In this document: positions 45,738 through 57,320 of the stretch, one piece after another
How the letters are laid out: each line of letters starts with the position of its first letter
How positions within the stretch are numbered: position 1 is the first letter of the stretch
Assembly (NCBI GenBank): GCA_016802295.1
Contig: JAESIW010000162.1
Span: 1,281,346-1,345,345 of the forward strand
From: Brachionus rotundiformis
Taxonomy: Eukaryota; Rotifera; Eurotatoria; Ploima; Brachionidae
Reading direction: 5' to 3'
Length of the DNA: 64,000 bases
Program-made: the position numbers and the translations under genes
The notes under the pieces: model-generated
What the model saw: only the letters and a program-made list of their open reading frames with translations
The model's database searches: none
Told to the model about the DNA's origin: nothing

Positions 45738-46232
45738 TTTAAAAACTAATTTAAGTATTTTTAAAAAGGTATGAAATGAAAACTAATTTCAAATTAAATC
45801 AAATTGATTTAATTCCAAGTTTATAAAAGAGAGTAATTTTTTTTCGAAATTATGATAAATTTAGTTTTTTAACTTAATTTAAAAGAAAAAAAAACTTTTT
45901 TTTATTGAAATATTTTATAAGGATTTAGAATATTCGTATTAATTTATTACGAAAAATAAGTCTTACATTATTTAGATTATTTTTACGTCATTTGGTATAA
46001 AACCTAGAAAAAAAATCAAAACTATTGCCTAGCGATTTTATTTTGACAATTAACATTATTAAATTTTATATATTTTATTTATTTTAATCTTTTCTTTTTT
46101 ATATAAAGAAAAATAAATTTTATTAATCAAGTCTTTATTAATTAAATAGCTTAAAAACACTTAAAAATGGCTGTTTTTTAAAATAACTTTAAAAAAAAAC
46201 TTTATCCAGAAGAGTTTTAAGAGTTTAAATTT
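45738..46232. other. Intergenic
   Basis: AT-rich spacer of about 500 bp holding the oxidase copy 2 promoter and the 3' flank of the calcium-sensor gene. Nothing else seen. Confidence 0.5.
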
Positions 46233-46957
46233 TCAAAAGCTGTCGCTGTAGTCCGCGGTGAGCATTTGGTACAAAAATTTGTCTTGTAGGCATCCGCTGA
46301 TGAATTCTTGTTCAGATATGACACCATTTTTATCAATGTCCATTTTTAGGAATATCTGTTCGGTTCTTACTGCCGGGTTCTCTGCGGACAATTCTTTCAA
46401 ATTGCTGGCTTTGTGTCCATTTCCGTTCTTTTTTTCGCCACCATTTGCCGAGTTGATTAAAGATGCATTTTGGCCATCGCCTTGTCTAGAACTAATACCA
46501 ATCAGGTCGTATATTGACTGAATTATTTGCAGCATTTCGTTTTTGTCTATTTCTCCATTACCATCCACGTCATACATTTTAAAAGCCCACTTGAGCTTCT
46601 TTTCCGGGTCGCCCTTAGCTGTTATGTTTATAGCCATCAAAAATTCTCTTTATAAATACAAAACAAAATTAGGAACTTAAAGCTTAAACTCTTCAAAAAG
46701 TACTTAAAATCGATTTTGCCACTATTGTCCACATCAAATGTGCGGAAGATGTGAGTGCAAAATTTCTGAGCATTTCCCTGTGGAAACAATTGTTGATAGA
46801 CCTCGATGAACTTGGACTTAGACAACTCTCCAGATGGACAATCAACAATGAAGCCAGAGTACCAAATTTCTATCTGTTGCTTGGTAAATTCTGTATTCTC
46901 AATCAAAAATAAGAGATCGGCTTTGGGTATTTTGTGACTGCTGGCAAAACATCCCAT
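46233..46957 (-). CDS. Neuronal calcium sensor-like EF-hand protein (2 exons, 222 aa)
   Basis: Exons 46957-46704 and 46647-46233 (intron 56 nt) encode 222 residues of the NCS-1/hippocalcin/recoverin family. It begins MGCFASS, a good N-myristoylation signal with an adjacent palmitoylatable Cys. EF1 is degenerate (VDCPSGELSKSKF, the family's usual inactive hand). EF2 (DVDNSGKIDF), EF3 (DVDGNGEIDKNE) and EF4 (DIDKNGVISEQEF) have canonical loops. The insert between EF3 and EF4 (SSRQGDGQNASLINSANGG through SAENPAV) is about 35-40 residues, longer than the short linker of NCS-1 and accounting for the larger size. Likely a membrane-associated calcium switch; the target is unknown. Confidence 0.92.
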
Positions 46958-49900
46958 TTTCTCGTCTAATGTCGAAATTTTTTTCGTTTATCTTCTTCGT
47001 TTGTCAAACAAGCATAATCCAGGTTTGAGCCCTTCAATTTTTGATATGATAATTGATTTTTTGTCTATTTGTATCAACTGCGCAAATGAATTAAATTATT
47101 GATTTAAATAAAAATGTATAATTAAAATGTTTATTTTCTAAATTGAGTATGAAAAGGTGGACTTAAAAAAAACAATTGCCTATTTAATAATTTTATATGA
47201 AATTCTAGAATACTCAAATGTCACCGAGCAAAAATCAATCGAAAAACAATATCTTATATAATTTGTAATCTAATATCTATCAGTGTCGTTTTATCTAAAT
47301 CTTGATACTAACAAAAATATGCTTTCTTAAAATAGCAGATAATTAAATGACAAATAATTTATTTATTTAATACAGGTTGTTTAAATAACATAATAAAATA
47401 TTATAAAAATTATAAAAAAAAATAATCTAATTCTTAAATTAAGTTTTATTTTTGAAGTTAAACTAAACGTAGCTAAAATATGTAGACAATGTAATAAGTT
47501 AAATTTCCGCAATAGTTTTTTTTTAATAAACCAAAGCTAAAAAGCATTTAAAGAAAAAATGTCAATAAATTATTAATGCAAAATCTAAAAAGGAAATTGG
47601 ATGAGTTGAAAAACATTAAATAATTAAATACCCCAACAACAACCAAAAATCCTATATTCTCTCCAAATTGAATAAAATTTCCAGAATCGTTTTAATTTCA
47701 ATTAGACAAATGATAAATGCGTCAATTATAAAATAAAAAAAGATAGGCAAAAATGTCATTAATGAATAAGCAAATTTGAAAAAATCGCTTTATCTACTTT
47801 TTAACTATTTGAATAAAATATTTATAAAATTTATTTTATTTTTTGATCAATTAAATAAATATTTTGGAAAATTATTCTTTGCTCCTCAAGTTTCTCATTA
47901 AGCCTTTATCATCTAAAATGGTAGGCTAGAAAGCCTAATTGGATGGCAGGGGAATTGCTTAATCCAAGTCTCATTTGTCTAAAGACTTAAACTAAAACTT
48001 AGACTAATCAGCTCTTGGGAGAATTGGAGCCGCTTACGGAACCATTAATGTCTCATTACTATTCCAACTTTTAATGAGATAAAGCCATCCTTGGCTGAGT
48101 CTTGTGGATCAACGGGTGCAAGCCCCAGCGATTTGTGTTATTTTTTTCCATTTTAAAAGTTTATTTATTTTTTTCATATTTGGTGACAATTTTATTTGGT
48201 CTGAAAGTACACAATCTTGAATTATTTAAGTAAAGAATTCCTAATTCCTAATGAGCTAATTAAATATGCTAGAAGAAATCTTTCTTATCAAGTCTTAAAA
48301 TCATTCCGCTATGTGACTTTTAAAATAATGCTCACTGCAAATATTACGCAATTTTTTCATCAAGTTTTTCATTAAAAGATAAAAAATTGGAAAAATTGTT
48401 ATTCTCATAAAGTGAACAAGAATTTTAAGTATAATAGATAAATTTAAAAGTCAATGATAAATAAAAAAAGAATGACTCAAATCCTAATATTTGTCGTTTG
48501 TTAAAATAAATGCTTCCGCAAACTGAATTTTAGTCTAATTTTCTTTTTTACATAAAAATAACTAATTAATCAAAAGATTTTTTAAAAAAATGTTTTTTTT
48601 TTATCAGTAAATAAAAAACTAGAGCTTGAAATTTAAATTTAGACAACTCTGCATTAGAAAAGAAATTACCAAATTTATAGGAACATGAGAAAAATAATGT
48701 TTTTTTTTTTTATTTAAAAAAAATCATCATTTGACTGAGTATTTATTTAATTATACTTGAAGATTATTTTACCTCTTATATACACAAAAATGAAAGTAAT
48801 TATACACTTAAATAACTAGATAATAATACTTAAAGAAGACTTTTAAAATATTAAAATTTATTAATTAAAAATAATAATTTTTTAATGAAATATTGATAAA
48901 AAAATTAATTTTTTGACAAATGATAATCAACCCAATCTTTTAGGTAATTTTTTTTTAATATGTAAAAGTTTTCCTTTGGCATATAATTATTAGCGTTTTT
49001 GTGTTAGTCAGAGGTAAAATGATTTTCAAAACTAATTAAAATATCTCCTATCATAAGATTAATCAGAAACTAAAATCTGGAGATATTTATTTAATTTTCT
49101 TTCTTGTCTTTGGGATTTTTTGTGGCTCTTCCAATTTTTACACTCGAAACGCATGACCTTTCTCTGTGCAAAATATTTAAAAAATTCTTAAATCGGGAAT
49201 TTTTTTCCTAATTATTTTATTTTATTGTATTATAAAACATTTGATTAAGAAAACTTTTCTAATTGAACTTAAGCGGCTTGGTGTCAATGGAATGAGTCCG
49301 CTCTTAGTTACTAAAATTTGAGCGAATTACCAGTTGTCCATAACAAGATTTTAATATTAGTCAGGTGGCATGGTTCTTGGAACTGAATTTCTATAGATGC
49401 TTCATTTTTGGTCAAAGTTTTGGTCAAAAACAAGGACTTTAAATTTTTATCTATTTATGATCAATGCAATGTTGCCATAGATGGTTTCCTTTGTGAGTCA
49501 ATTTTGCAAGTCAAACTTGCTTTTTCAATCAGCTTTTTCGATCAAGTAGGACACCGATGGTCTTAAAATTTGACCAATTTTATTTTAAGGCTTGATTTTT
49601 GTTTCCTTGCTAAAGCACTTTTATTTCGAGTCTGGCAAATGGTCTTTTTTTTGTTGAAGATTGGAAAAATTTAAAAATGAAATCATTGAATTAAAAAAAG
49701 ACAAAATCTTTATAGCATGATTTTTTATCTTAATTCAAAAAATGTTTAAATAAATACTTTTCTGCTCTCAATTAATAATTACATTTTTTAAAAATTTCAA
49801 TTATTAATTAAAACTTAAATAATCAAATTTTAAAAAGTTTTTATTTAATAATTTTCTTTCAAATTTTAATAAAATTCTAGATCTAAGTAAATAATGTATT

Positions 49901-50466
49901 TATGAGATAAAAGTTCTGCCATATTATTGTTATGTGCATTTTATTCATCAATATATAAATAAAAATGTATTAATAGTTATAGGTAATGATGAAATTTTAT
50001 ACCATTTTTTCAATCCAAGTTGAGATTTACATAAAACTTTTTTTTTATAAATTCAGAATTGTGCATGAAACTTGGTCATGGTCAAAATTGGTTTAAAAAT
50101 ATATCTGCATTAAGTTTTCAAAATAATAATAGATAAAACTGAGTCATGTTCTAATATTTAGTGATCTTAACACCACAAGACTCAATAAGTTAAGTAAAGT
50201 CTATTTTTTAAAATTTCAAACTCTTTATTATCAACAAAGACTTAAAATTTCTGTCTTATTACTTTGATCTTGGTGGTAAATTTTTCCGAAAAACTTTCTG
50301 GTTCTTATATTATCAAATAAACTGCATTCAATAAAACAAAGTTATCAAAATTTTTCAAATTTTTTATTTTAAGATAAAAAAAAATATTAGTTAAATTTAA
50401 AATTTTAATAATCGATTCGAATAAAGAGTTGGTTAAAAATGAATAAAATTTTGATTAAAATAAAAA
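46958..50466. other. Gene-poor intergenic region with one structured island
   Basis: About 3.5 kb, mostly very AT-rich. The exception is 47920-48147 (separate ncRNA candidate). On the minus strand at about 49166-49090 an acceptor-like TTTTGCACAG is followed by a short open reading (CVSSVKIGRATKNPKDKK in one frame), which could be a stray terminal exon, but no partner exon was found. No transposon recognised. Confidence 0.5.
47920..48147 (+). ncRNA. Candidate structured Pol III-type RNA (unknown family)
   Basis: A roughly 220-bp island noticeably richer in G/C than its flanks, made of consecutive potential hairpins: TAGGCT-AGAA-AGCCTA (47922-47937), TTGGAT...ATCCAA (47939-47967), AAGTCT...AGACTT (47966-47988), GCTC...GAGC (48011-48030), CCG-CTTA-CGG (48030-48039), CTCATTA...TAATGAG (48052-48078) and GGG-TGCAAG-CCC (48114-48125). 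It ends at a run of seven T (48141-48147), suitable as a Pol III terminator. Near its 3' end TGGCTGAGT and GGGTGCAAGCC loosely resemble A and B boxes, so a tRNA-derived SINE is an alternative. It has no long ORF. I do not recognise it as any standard RNA. Confidence 0.35.
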
Positions 50467-53400
50467 CTATTTAGCTGTAGCTGATTTAATGACAGGCTTT
50501 GGAGTACTGGTCAATTCACAAATTCTATTCCTAATAGATCTAATTGTATTCATGGGCTGATCCCAATCGGTCTCTGTCAAGAGAGCAATGCACTCGGCGT
50601 TGTCATCATCGCTTTCAAACAACTCAGGCAAATTAATCAAGGCCTCGAACAACTTGGAGGCTGTCGCCTTACGTATACGCGAATACTGATGACATAATTG
50701 GATCATAAGTCTTATCATGCAGTTTTTTCTTATCTTTTCATCATCAAACTGAAGCATGTCACAAAAAAAGTCAGTGTAGGAAATCAATCGTTGCATATCC
50801 TTGGTAGCTTTGACATTTTCCAAGAAAGTATTTAAAAATTCAAGCGGATAATTTTTATCCATGTTCAAAACTGGATTGGAAAAAAAATCATTTTGAACAA
50901 GTAAATCGACAGTTTTGATTAGGCTGCTTGACAAGCGGTCACCTTTGAGATAGGCCCGACACAAAGCCAGCAACTTCTCAATCACTTCCTTAAAATCTTG
51001 CTCATTTTCTTCTTCTATTTGCTTTAATTGTTTAATAAATGAACTAGTCGCTGACTTGACCACTGATTCTGTCAAAGATCCAATGCTGTATACAAAACCA
51101 GTTAGTAGATTTGTCTGAAATTGTTTAAAATTGAGAAATTTGACAAACATTGGCATCGATACATAGGCCAAATTCCAATCTACTCTGTCACATTCTTTTT
51201 TAACAAACACCTGTTTTAACTTTATGGCTATCTCTGAATTTAATTCTAGATTAGGATTGAACAAAATTGTGCAAAAAGTTTTGCCAGCAATGCATCTAAT
51301 TCGGTCAATTCTTTCCACGGCTTGCTGCATCAAACCACCAAGAATTCTTTCCACCAATTTATTATCTTTTATCAAGCCTAAATTTAGCTTTAAACTTAGA
51401 GAGAGAATGAATTCCAAAGCCTCCATGGAACTCTCTCTCACCTTGGAACCGGTGTCACCTTTTGAATCATTGGAATAGTCGTCCAGTCCAGTCAAAAAGC
51501 ATTCAAAAACCTCTTCAAAATCTGATTCATTCAAGTTGAACTTTTTCAAATCTCCACCATTGGAAATCAATTTGAACAAACAGGTTAAGCTCTTGATGGC
51601 ATCTCGGCGAGCCTGAACCCATGTTGACTCAGCCTCGATTGATTTAATCACACTCTTGGCTTGTACTCCACTAACAAGATCATCAATAGCGCCCGAGCCA
51701 CATTTGCTAGCTGTAATTAATGTGGACGAAATTTTCCTAAAATTGTCATTTTTGGCAAGAAAAAAAGCGGGCAGATGACCCAAAGCGAAACAATATCCAG
51801 AACGAACATAGTCTTTGGATGTTTGGCGCAGTTTTTTTATGAACAAATCAACCAATTTGGATTCATTTTGGTGATAAGGTGCTAAATCACAGTAAAATGG
51901 CAATGTTTCGGCAGCAGCATATTGAACACTCTCCTTGTTATGCTCAATGCATTGGACCAAAAAATTTTCACACTCATCAATAAAGGTGTCATCAAGCTTA
52001 AACTGTTTGTGCAGGTGCTTGCATAGGGAGAATTTTTTGACAAAAAAACACACTGCCGGACGCATGTGCTCGCCACCCGAGCCCCTAAAGTACTTTTCGT
52101 CAAAAATCTGCTTTAGAACTTGCCTTAAATTTTGGATAAAATCTTGGTTAAAATATTTCTCTTGCAGGTTGTCTTGTCCAGAGCTGACCAAATCATTCAA
52201 TGCATAGATTAGCTGGGCCAGTGAAAAAAGTGCCCCGTGTCTAGTGTTCAAATCGATGCTTGACGAGTGCTTAATCAAGATTGGAACGACCACAAAAGCC
52301 ATGTAGTCCGGACACAACGAAGTCAGTTTGGAGAAAGTCTGTGCTGTGAGCTCGCGAATGGACTGGTCCCAATGGTTGAATTTATGCTCTAATAAATGGT
52401 CAATTAATTGTTGTCTATATTCATCGAAGCTGGCGATGTAAATTGCCAAATCTAAGAAACAGTTGTGGATTTGTCCAACAGCGTAGTAGTCGCATTTTGT
52501 CAGAATATCGATTCCATGCGGAAATTGGCCCTGTCGACCAACATTTTCTACAAAATGTAAAAATAATTTAAAATAGCAAAATTTATTATTTTTTTAATTA
52601 TTAATAAAAATATTTTTTATTTTATTTTAAGTCTTTATCTAAAATTTAATTACAGTTTTTATAAATATTAATCATAGAGGCTTGGTTTGTTTTAAGATTT
52701 TAAAATTGGATATTTAAAATAAAATTTAAATTAAATGATGAAAAAATATTATTTAATTAAAAACAAAGCAGTTTTTAAATTAAAAAAAATCTAAATAAAG
52801 ATAAAATATCTTGCCAATTCGACTTAAATTTTAACTAAACCAACTAAAATAAAATTATAATTTAAAATCTTGGCTTGACTGATAAAAAAATTGTGTAACT
52901 GGACAAAAATATGATTAATACAACTAAATTTATTCTATCTTATATTAAAAAGAATTTTTTTAACAGATTATCTAAAATCTAAACAGATAATAAATTACCT
53001 TGAAATGCAGCCGAGGCAGCTCGTCTACAATTTACTTCACGGTCAAACACTGAGACTATCAAGAGAGCGCCGGCTATCTGATTCACATAAGGCTCAATTA
53101 CATCAGGCTCGAACGCCCTAGCCATGGACCAGCACACATAACAAGCGGCATCTCTTACGTTTCTGCCTAAGGAATAATTGCCCAATTTTTTGTCAAAAAT
53201 CAAAGCTTTTAAAATGATTGGAACCACTGATTTTAATTGTTGTGGCAGTAGAAGACCACGACGGCCAAGTTCGGCAATGGCAAGACATCCTCCGTGCCAT
53301 GCTGAATCATCTTCTGCATAGTTAAACAATTCAAGTAAAGATTGGAGAATATCATCCGCATTTTCTTGAGATAGCCGATTGGTTATACGACCAATGCCTT

Positions 53401-54770
53401 TGGCTGATGACCAACGAACAATAGTGTCCTGATCTTTCAACCCAGATAATAGTTGTTCAATTATTTCCTCAATTTCACCGGGAATTTCTTCTTCATCTTC
53501 ATTGACATCTTGAGCTGTGGTAGTTGGAATGTTCGTGACTGCTTTAACATTGTTAACCAAGCTACGGGATCCGCGTTCATATCTCCATTTGGCAATTTTT
53601 ACCTTAAAAAATGTCATCCCTACACGCTGAATTATCTTTATGTAATTTTTTCGAACTAGAGCTAATGTAGATTTTAGTAGATTAAGCTCTACGATACTTT
53701 TCAAAGTTGGTAATGTGTATCGTAGTAAATCCTCGCGTTTGCCATTTTTGTATAAGTTGGCAATGCATTTAAGAGTTCCCAGTAGTTTAAAATTGTTGCC
53801 AGATTTTGCCGATTCTTTCATATGCTGAATCATTTGGTCGAAAAAATCAGGAAGAACTTTGCTTTGAAGATCTCGACGTGACATGAATTTGGACAAAAGC
53901 AGTGCGCATGCATCTTGGCATTTATCGCTCACAAATAAATACGGCTTAAATAACAATATTAATTATTTTCCCTGATTAAAATAGAATAAAAATTTTTAAA
54001 AAAAATATATTAATTTATTAATTACATTTATTATAACTATAAATTATTATTTTTTTCTTCTTAATTAAATTAAATTATTCTTCGGTCAACATGGCCCAAA
54101 ATTTATATTTTATTAGAAAATTTATTTAATGATATTTTTGTAATTTTTATTTAAAGATAATTTTAAAAATATAACATAAAAAATTGCTTACAATTGTTAT
54201 TTTGAGAAACCGGTTTAAGATAGACTCTGCTTGATTTTCGTTGGCATCAAATCTATCCAAATCAAATGGTACTATACAAATTATTGAAAGCCATAGAAGC
54301 AAAATAAATCTCGTTTCCCATGAATCAAAACTGAGTGGATCTTGGCTCTCCAAAAGTTTTAACACCGGTTCGAAATCAGTTATTTCGTGTGGTAAATATT
54401 GGACAATGCGTTTGTATCCCCTCATTTTGGCCAGACAATGTAGGTATTTGAATGATTGGTCAATCAAAAGTTTAGATGGACTGTCTTTTTGAATCTCTTG
54501 CTTAACAGTGTTGATAATTTTATCAATTATTTCACCAAGGAAAGGGTCAATGAGATGGGGTTGCTCTTGGTAAGTATCGCAAATGAATCTAAATTGCTCA
54601 TATGAGCGCTCACGGCTCCTTAACTCTTTGACATTTTCGGACAAGTTATCCAACAGTTTTTTAACATGGTCATGCTCCTTGAACTCGTAGAAGTGGGTTT
54701 TCTTGTTGGTGCAGCGCCTGTCTTCCTCATCAATTATGTCACCATTTTTATTCCTAATTGGATGTGTCAT
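50467..54770 (-). CDS. TBCD: Tubulin-folding cofactor D (3 exons, 1201 aa)
   Basis: HEAT/ARM-repeat chaperone that captures beta-tubulin and, with cofactors E and C, assembles the alpha/beta dimer. Exons 54770-54192, 53944-52999 and 52547-50467 give 1201 residues (human about 1192). Family segments in order: YQEQPHLIDPFL, ETRFILLLWLSI, PFDLDRFD, GKREDLLRYTLP, WRYERGSRSL, EEIIEQLLSGLKDQDT with VRWSSAKGIGR, AWHGGCLAIAELGRRGLLLP, NVRDAACYVCW, DREVNCRRAASAAFQENVGRQGQ with FPHGIDILT, HWDQSIREL and, near the end, CHQYSRIRKATASK. Introns are 247 and 451 nt, long for this genome. The start ATG (MTHPIRNKNGD) is the first in frame. It diverges from the HAKAI gene with about 185 bp between start codons. 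Confidence 0.97.
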
Positions 54771-54955
54771 TTTTTTCAATAAATTAATCAGTAACTAAGC
54801 TATTTTTGAGTTATAATTTGAAAATTTTTTTGATTTTATTTATTTTTTATTGCACATAAATCAGCATTTTTGCTCAGCTATTTGTACATTAATGGTAAAA
54901 GTCTAGACCCGAATTAATTCTAAACTAAATTTTAGTTCTGAAATATTACTTTACC

Positions 54956-55708
54956 ATGGATCTTTCAGGTAATTAAGAATTAATAAGAAATTTGAGTTTT
55001 TTGAATCTTTCACATTCTTAGACCTGGATACTCGAAAAGAAAGGCCCGATCTGAAACAATCGGTCAAAAAACACATTCAGCTCAAAATAAAGTCTTCTAG
55101 TAACCTGATATTTCCATCCATTTCCTCTAATACTCCAACCAACACTACCTCGACTCATTTTGAACCAGATGATAAAAATTTTAACTCCAACAATTTAACC
55201 TCTAATTTAAATTGGTCTTATAATGTAATTTTGATTTTTTAAATTTGGTTTTTACCAATTTTAAAACATAACTTTTTCAAAACAGATAAACAAAATTGGC
55301 CAAAAAATACTTGACCAAAAGTTGAATGTTTGTATTTCATGTTCCTTGCCAATACTGGTGTACGCCCGCTTGCTGCCATGCAAGCATGTTATATGCTTCG
55401 ATTGTGCTACCAAAATTTCTCCAAAAATTTGCTTAAGGTACACCCTTGATGAATTTAAATATAAATTAGTGATAAAATGTTACATTTTTAGACAATCATG
55501 TCAGGAAAGTGTTGAAAGAATCGAAAAAGTAAATGCCGGACGAATATTTGTTTGCAGTTTTGACCAAGACTTGCAGCAACTGGACAACGAATCCGAAAAT
55601 TATGTTCAATTGTATGAAAAATCCCGATGTGGCCGAAGCTACATGTCCCAAAGAGATTTGGATGCACATGTCAATCACAGACATTCGCCAAATATAATAA
55701 TGGAATAA
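54956..55708 (+). CDS. CBLL1: HAKAI/CBLL1-like RING E3 ligase (4 exons, 194 aa)
   Basis: Exons 54956-54968, 55022-55224, 55286-55437 and 55492-55708 encode 194 residues. The first exon has only 13 coding nt (MDLS). The core matches HAKAI, the E3 ligase that is also part of the m6A methyltransferase-associated complex: VCISCSLPILVYARLLPCKHVICFDCA (RING first half), CLRQSC, SVERIEKV, then a HAKAI-specific zinc-binding segment ending MSQRDLDAHVNHRH. The protein stops right after this HYB-type domain, lacking the long proline-rich tail of vertebrate HAKAI (about 490 aa). An acidic insert (QQLDNESENYVQLYEK) interrupts the second zinc module. The 54-nt intron 3 has no stop and is in frame, so a read-through isoform is possible. 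Confidence 0.9.
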
Positions 55709-55936
55709 TCAATTTACCAAAATTCATCGTGAAATGTGAAAAATAATGTTTAAAGCTGCTTTTTGGCTTTTATTGTTTGGTAAAGCAAGGTGTCGTTGAT
55801 GGACTGTTATATAATAATTTTAATAAACTTAAGTTAAAAAAGTTTAAATTTTTTTATTCCAAAAGGGGTAAAAGCCTTTATAACCAACTAGAAAAGTCCA
55901 ATTATAGCTAGACTAATTAGTTTCTGATTATTTAGA

Positions 55937-56307
55937 ATGGAACTTAAAGAGCTAACTAAGGACAAAATTTTATTTTTTGACAAAAAAGAGCTAAGTGGTC
56001 CACTAAGTGAAAAATCAAGGTACATTGAGCATTTGGCAGATAACGATCCGGACCAGCCAGGTTGGATTGTGTAAATTTTTGAAAATTTTAATTAAATTAA
56101 ATCAAAGGAGTTATATTGCCAAATGGAAGTATTAACTGGGGTTGTCCGTGTCTTGGAACTGCCAGCATCGGACCGTGTTCTATGCTCTTTCGAAACGCTT
56201 TTAAATGTTTTCATTTTAGTGAAGCTAAAATAAAAGGAAGTGACTGTTTGGCCGAATTTGAAAAGCTACAAAATTGTATGAAAAAATATCCAAAACTTTA
56301 TAAATAA
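55937..56307 (+). CDS. CHCHD4: MIA40/CHCHD4-like import oxidoreductase (2 exons, 107 aa)
   Basis: Exons 55937-56060 and 56108-56307 (47-nt intron) encode 107 residues. The redox CPC motif is present (WGCPCLG), followed by the twin CX9C pair CSMLFRNAFKC and CLAEFEKLQNC and the conserved IKGSDC and MKKYP. These define MIA40, which oxidises small cysteine-rich proteins in the mitochondrial intermembrane space together with the FAD enzyme ALR. No N-terminal membrane anchor is present, as in animals. The acidic C-terminal tail of vertebrate CHCHD4 is missing: the protein ends KYPKLYK. Confidence 0.95.
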
Positions 56308-56370
56308 ATAATTTTTAAGATAAATATTTTATTTTATAATGACTTAGATTCATAAATAAAAAATAAATAT

Positions 56371-56810
56371 TCAATGTTGGTGAAACTCGCACTTTTTGCT
56401 TGGGTCATCTGGTTTTTCGACTTGATTCTCTTTCAAAAGATTTGGATTTTCGGCTACCATTTTTTCCCATTGCTCAGGTGTCAAACATTTTTGTGTCAAT
56501 GCATGAATTTCGGACATTTCTTCCTTTAAAATTTCATTCACAAGTCTTTATAGAATAATTTATTTTAAAATCAGACCATCAAAGTAAAAACCACCTTTGT
56601 CTTTGAAGAAGACCCTTTCCCTCGAACTCCTTGGACACAACGAACACATTGTATTTAAAGCCACATCCATCAGAAAAGTCTTCTACTTTCTAAATTTAAT
56701 ATTTTCTGATCTAATTACTATTTTTTAGTTTTATTCCATTAATTTACCATAAAAATTGGACTCAAATTTTCTCTGAGTTTGTTTTCTACGTGACTTTGTA
56801 AAACTGGCAT
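56371..56810 (-). CDS. BOLA2: BolA family protein, BOLA2-like (3 exons, 110 aa)
   Basis: Exons 56810-56748, 56689-56595 and 56545-56371 encode 110 residues. The BolA fold is evident: VENKLRENLSP, FSDGCGFKYNVFVVSKEFEGK, LLQRQRLVNEILKEEM, then IHALTQKCLTPEQW. The invariant His of HAL sits where BolA proteins bind an Fe-S cluster with monothiol glutaredoxin, and a Cys (DGCG) occupies the other ligand position in the loop. The LTPEQW ending favours the cytosolic BOLA2 type over BOLA1/3. A roughly 30-residue tail with a final Cys and two His extends past the family's usual end. The gene converges with MIA40, about 63 bp between stops. Confidence 0.92.
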
Positions 56811-57214
56811 TTTTCTAATAAAAGTCTTTAAAAAAGAACATAATTTTTATCAATCATCACAATTTTTTTCACAAGAAGAATTTTTAATTGGTAAAAATTT
56901 TCCATTTTTTGAAGATTTTAATAAAATTTCTTGGTTAATTGAAAATATTGTCAAGTTTTAAGGGTATCTATTCCCTTCTTTAATTTATTAAATTTTTTTA
57001 TTCTAATATACAAATTTTTATTAATAAAAAGTTTAATAAACATAAAAATAAAGCAGGTCAAAGCAAATTTTAGCCAAGACTCTCGATTAATTAATCTTAA
57101 AAATAATTCGAGAAGACAATTAAACCTGTAACAACGACAACCAAATTAAAAAAAAACAGCCTTAATTGTCCATGATGGAGCTACTCTCGAATTAATTAAG
57201 AATTAAGTCAATCT
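56811..57214. other. Intergenic between BolA and SPS2
   Basis: About 400 bp of AT-rich DNA upstream of BolA and downstream of the SECIS element. No gene recognised. Confidence 0.5.
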
Positions 57215-57290
57215 AAGCTTGGCTTTATCAGCTAAAATACAGTTTTGGTAAAAACTTTGGCATTTTAACTTCATAAAAAAAATTCTGTTT
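57215..57290 (-). promoter_or_regulatory. SECIS element (form 2) in the SPS2 3' UTR
   Basis: About 50 nt downstream of the SPS2 stop, on the minus strand, ATGA (57274-57271) and TGAT (57230-57227) form the non-canonical quartet. Between them GTTAAAATGC pairs with GTATTTTAGC (10 bp, including U-G and G-U pairs). The apical loop begins with AAA after the C and has a small extra stem GTTTT/AAAAC, which makes it a type 2 SECIS. The element recruits SBP2 and the Sec elongation factor to recode the UGA at codon 35. Confidence 0.85.
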
Positions 57291-57320
57291 TGAAAAACTT
57301 TATTTTTATCTTTAATTAAA

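Noticed and set aside
48079..48126. tRNA gene suggested by TGGCTGAGT and GGGTGCAAGCC
   Set aside because: No cloverleaf: A- and B-like boxes are too close and there is no acceptor or anticodon stem.
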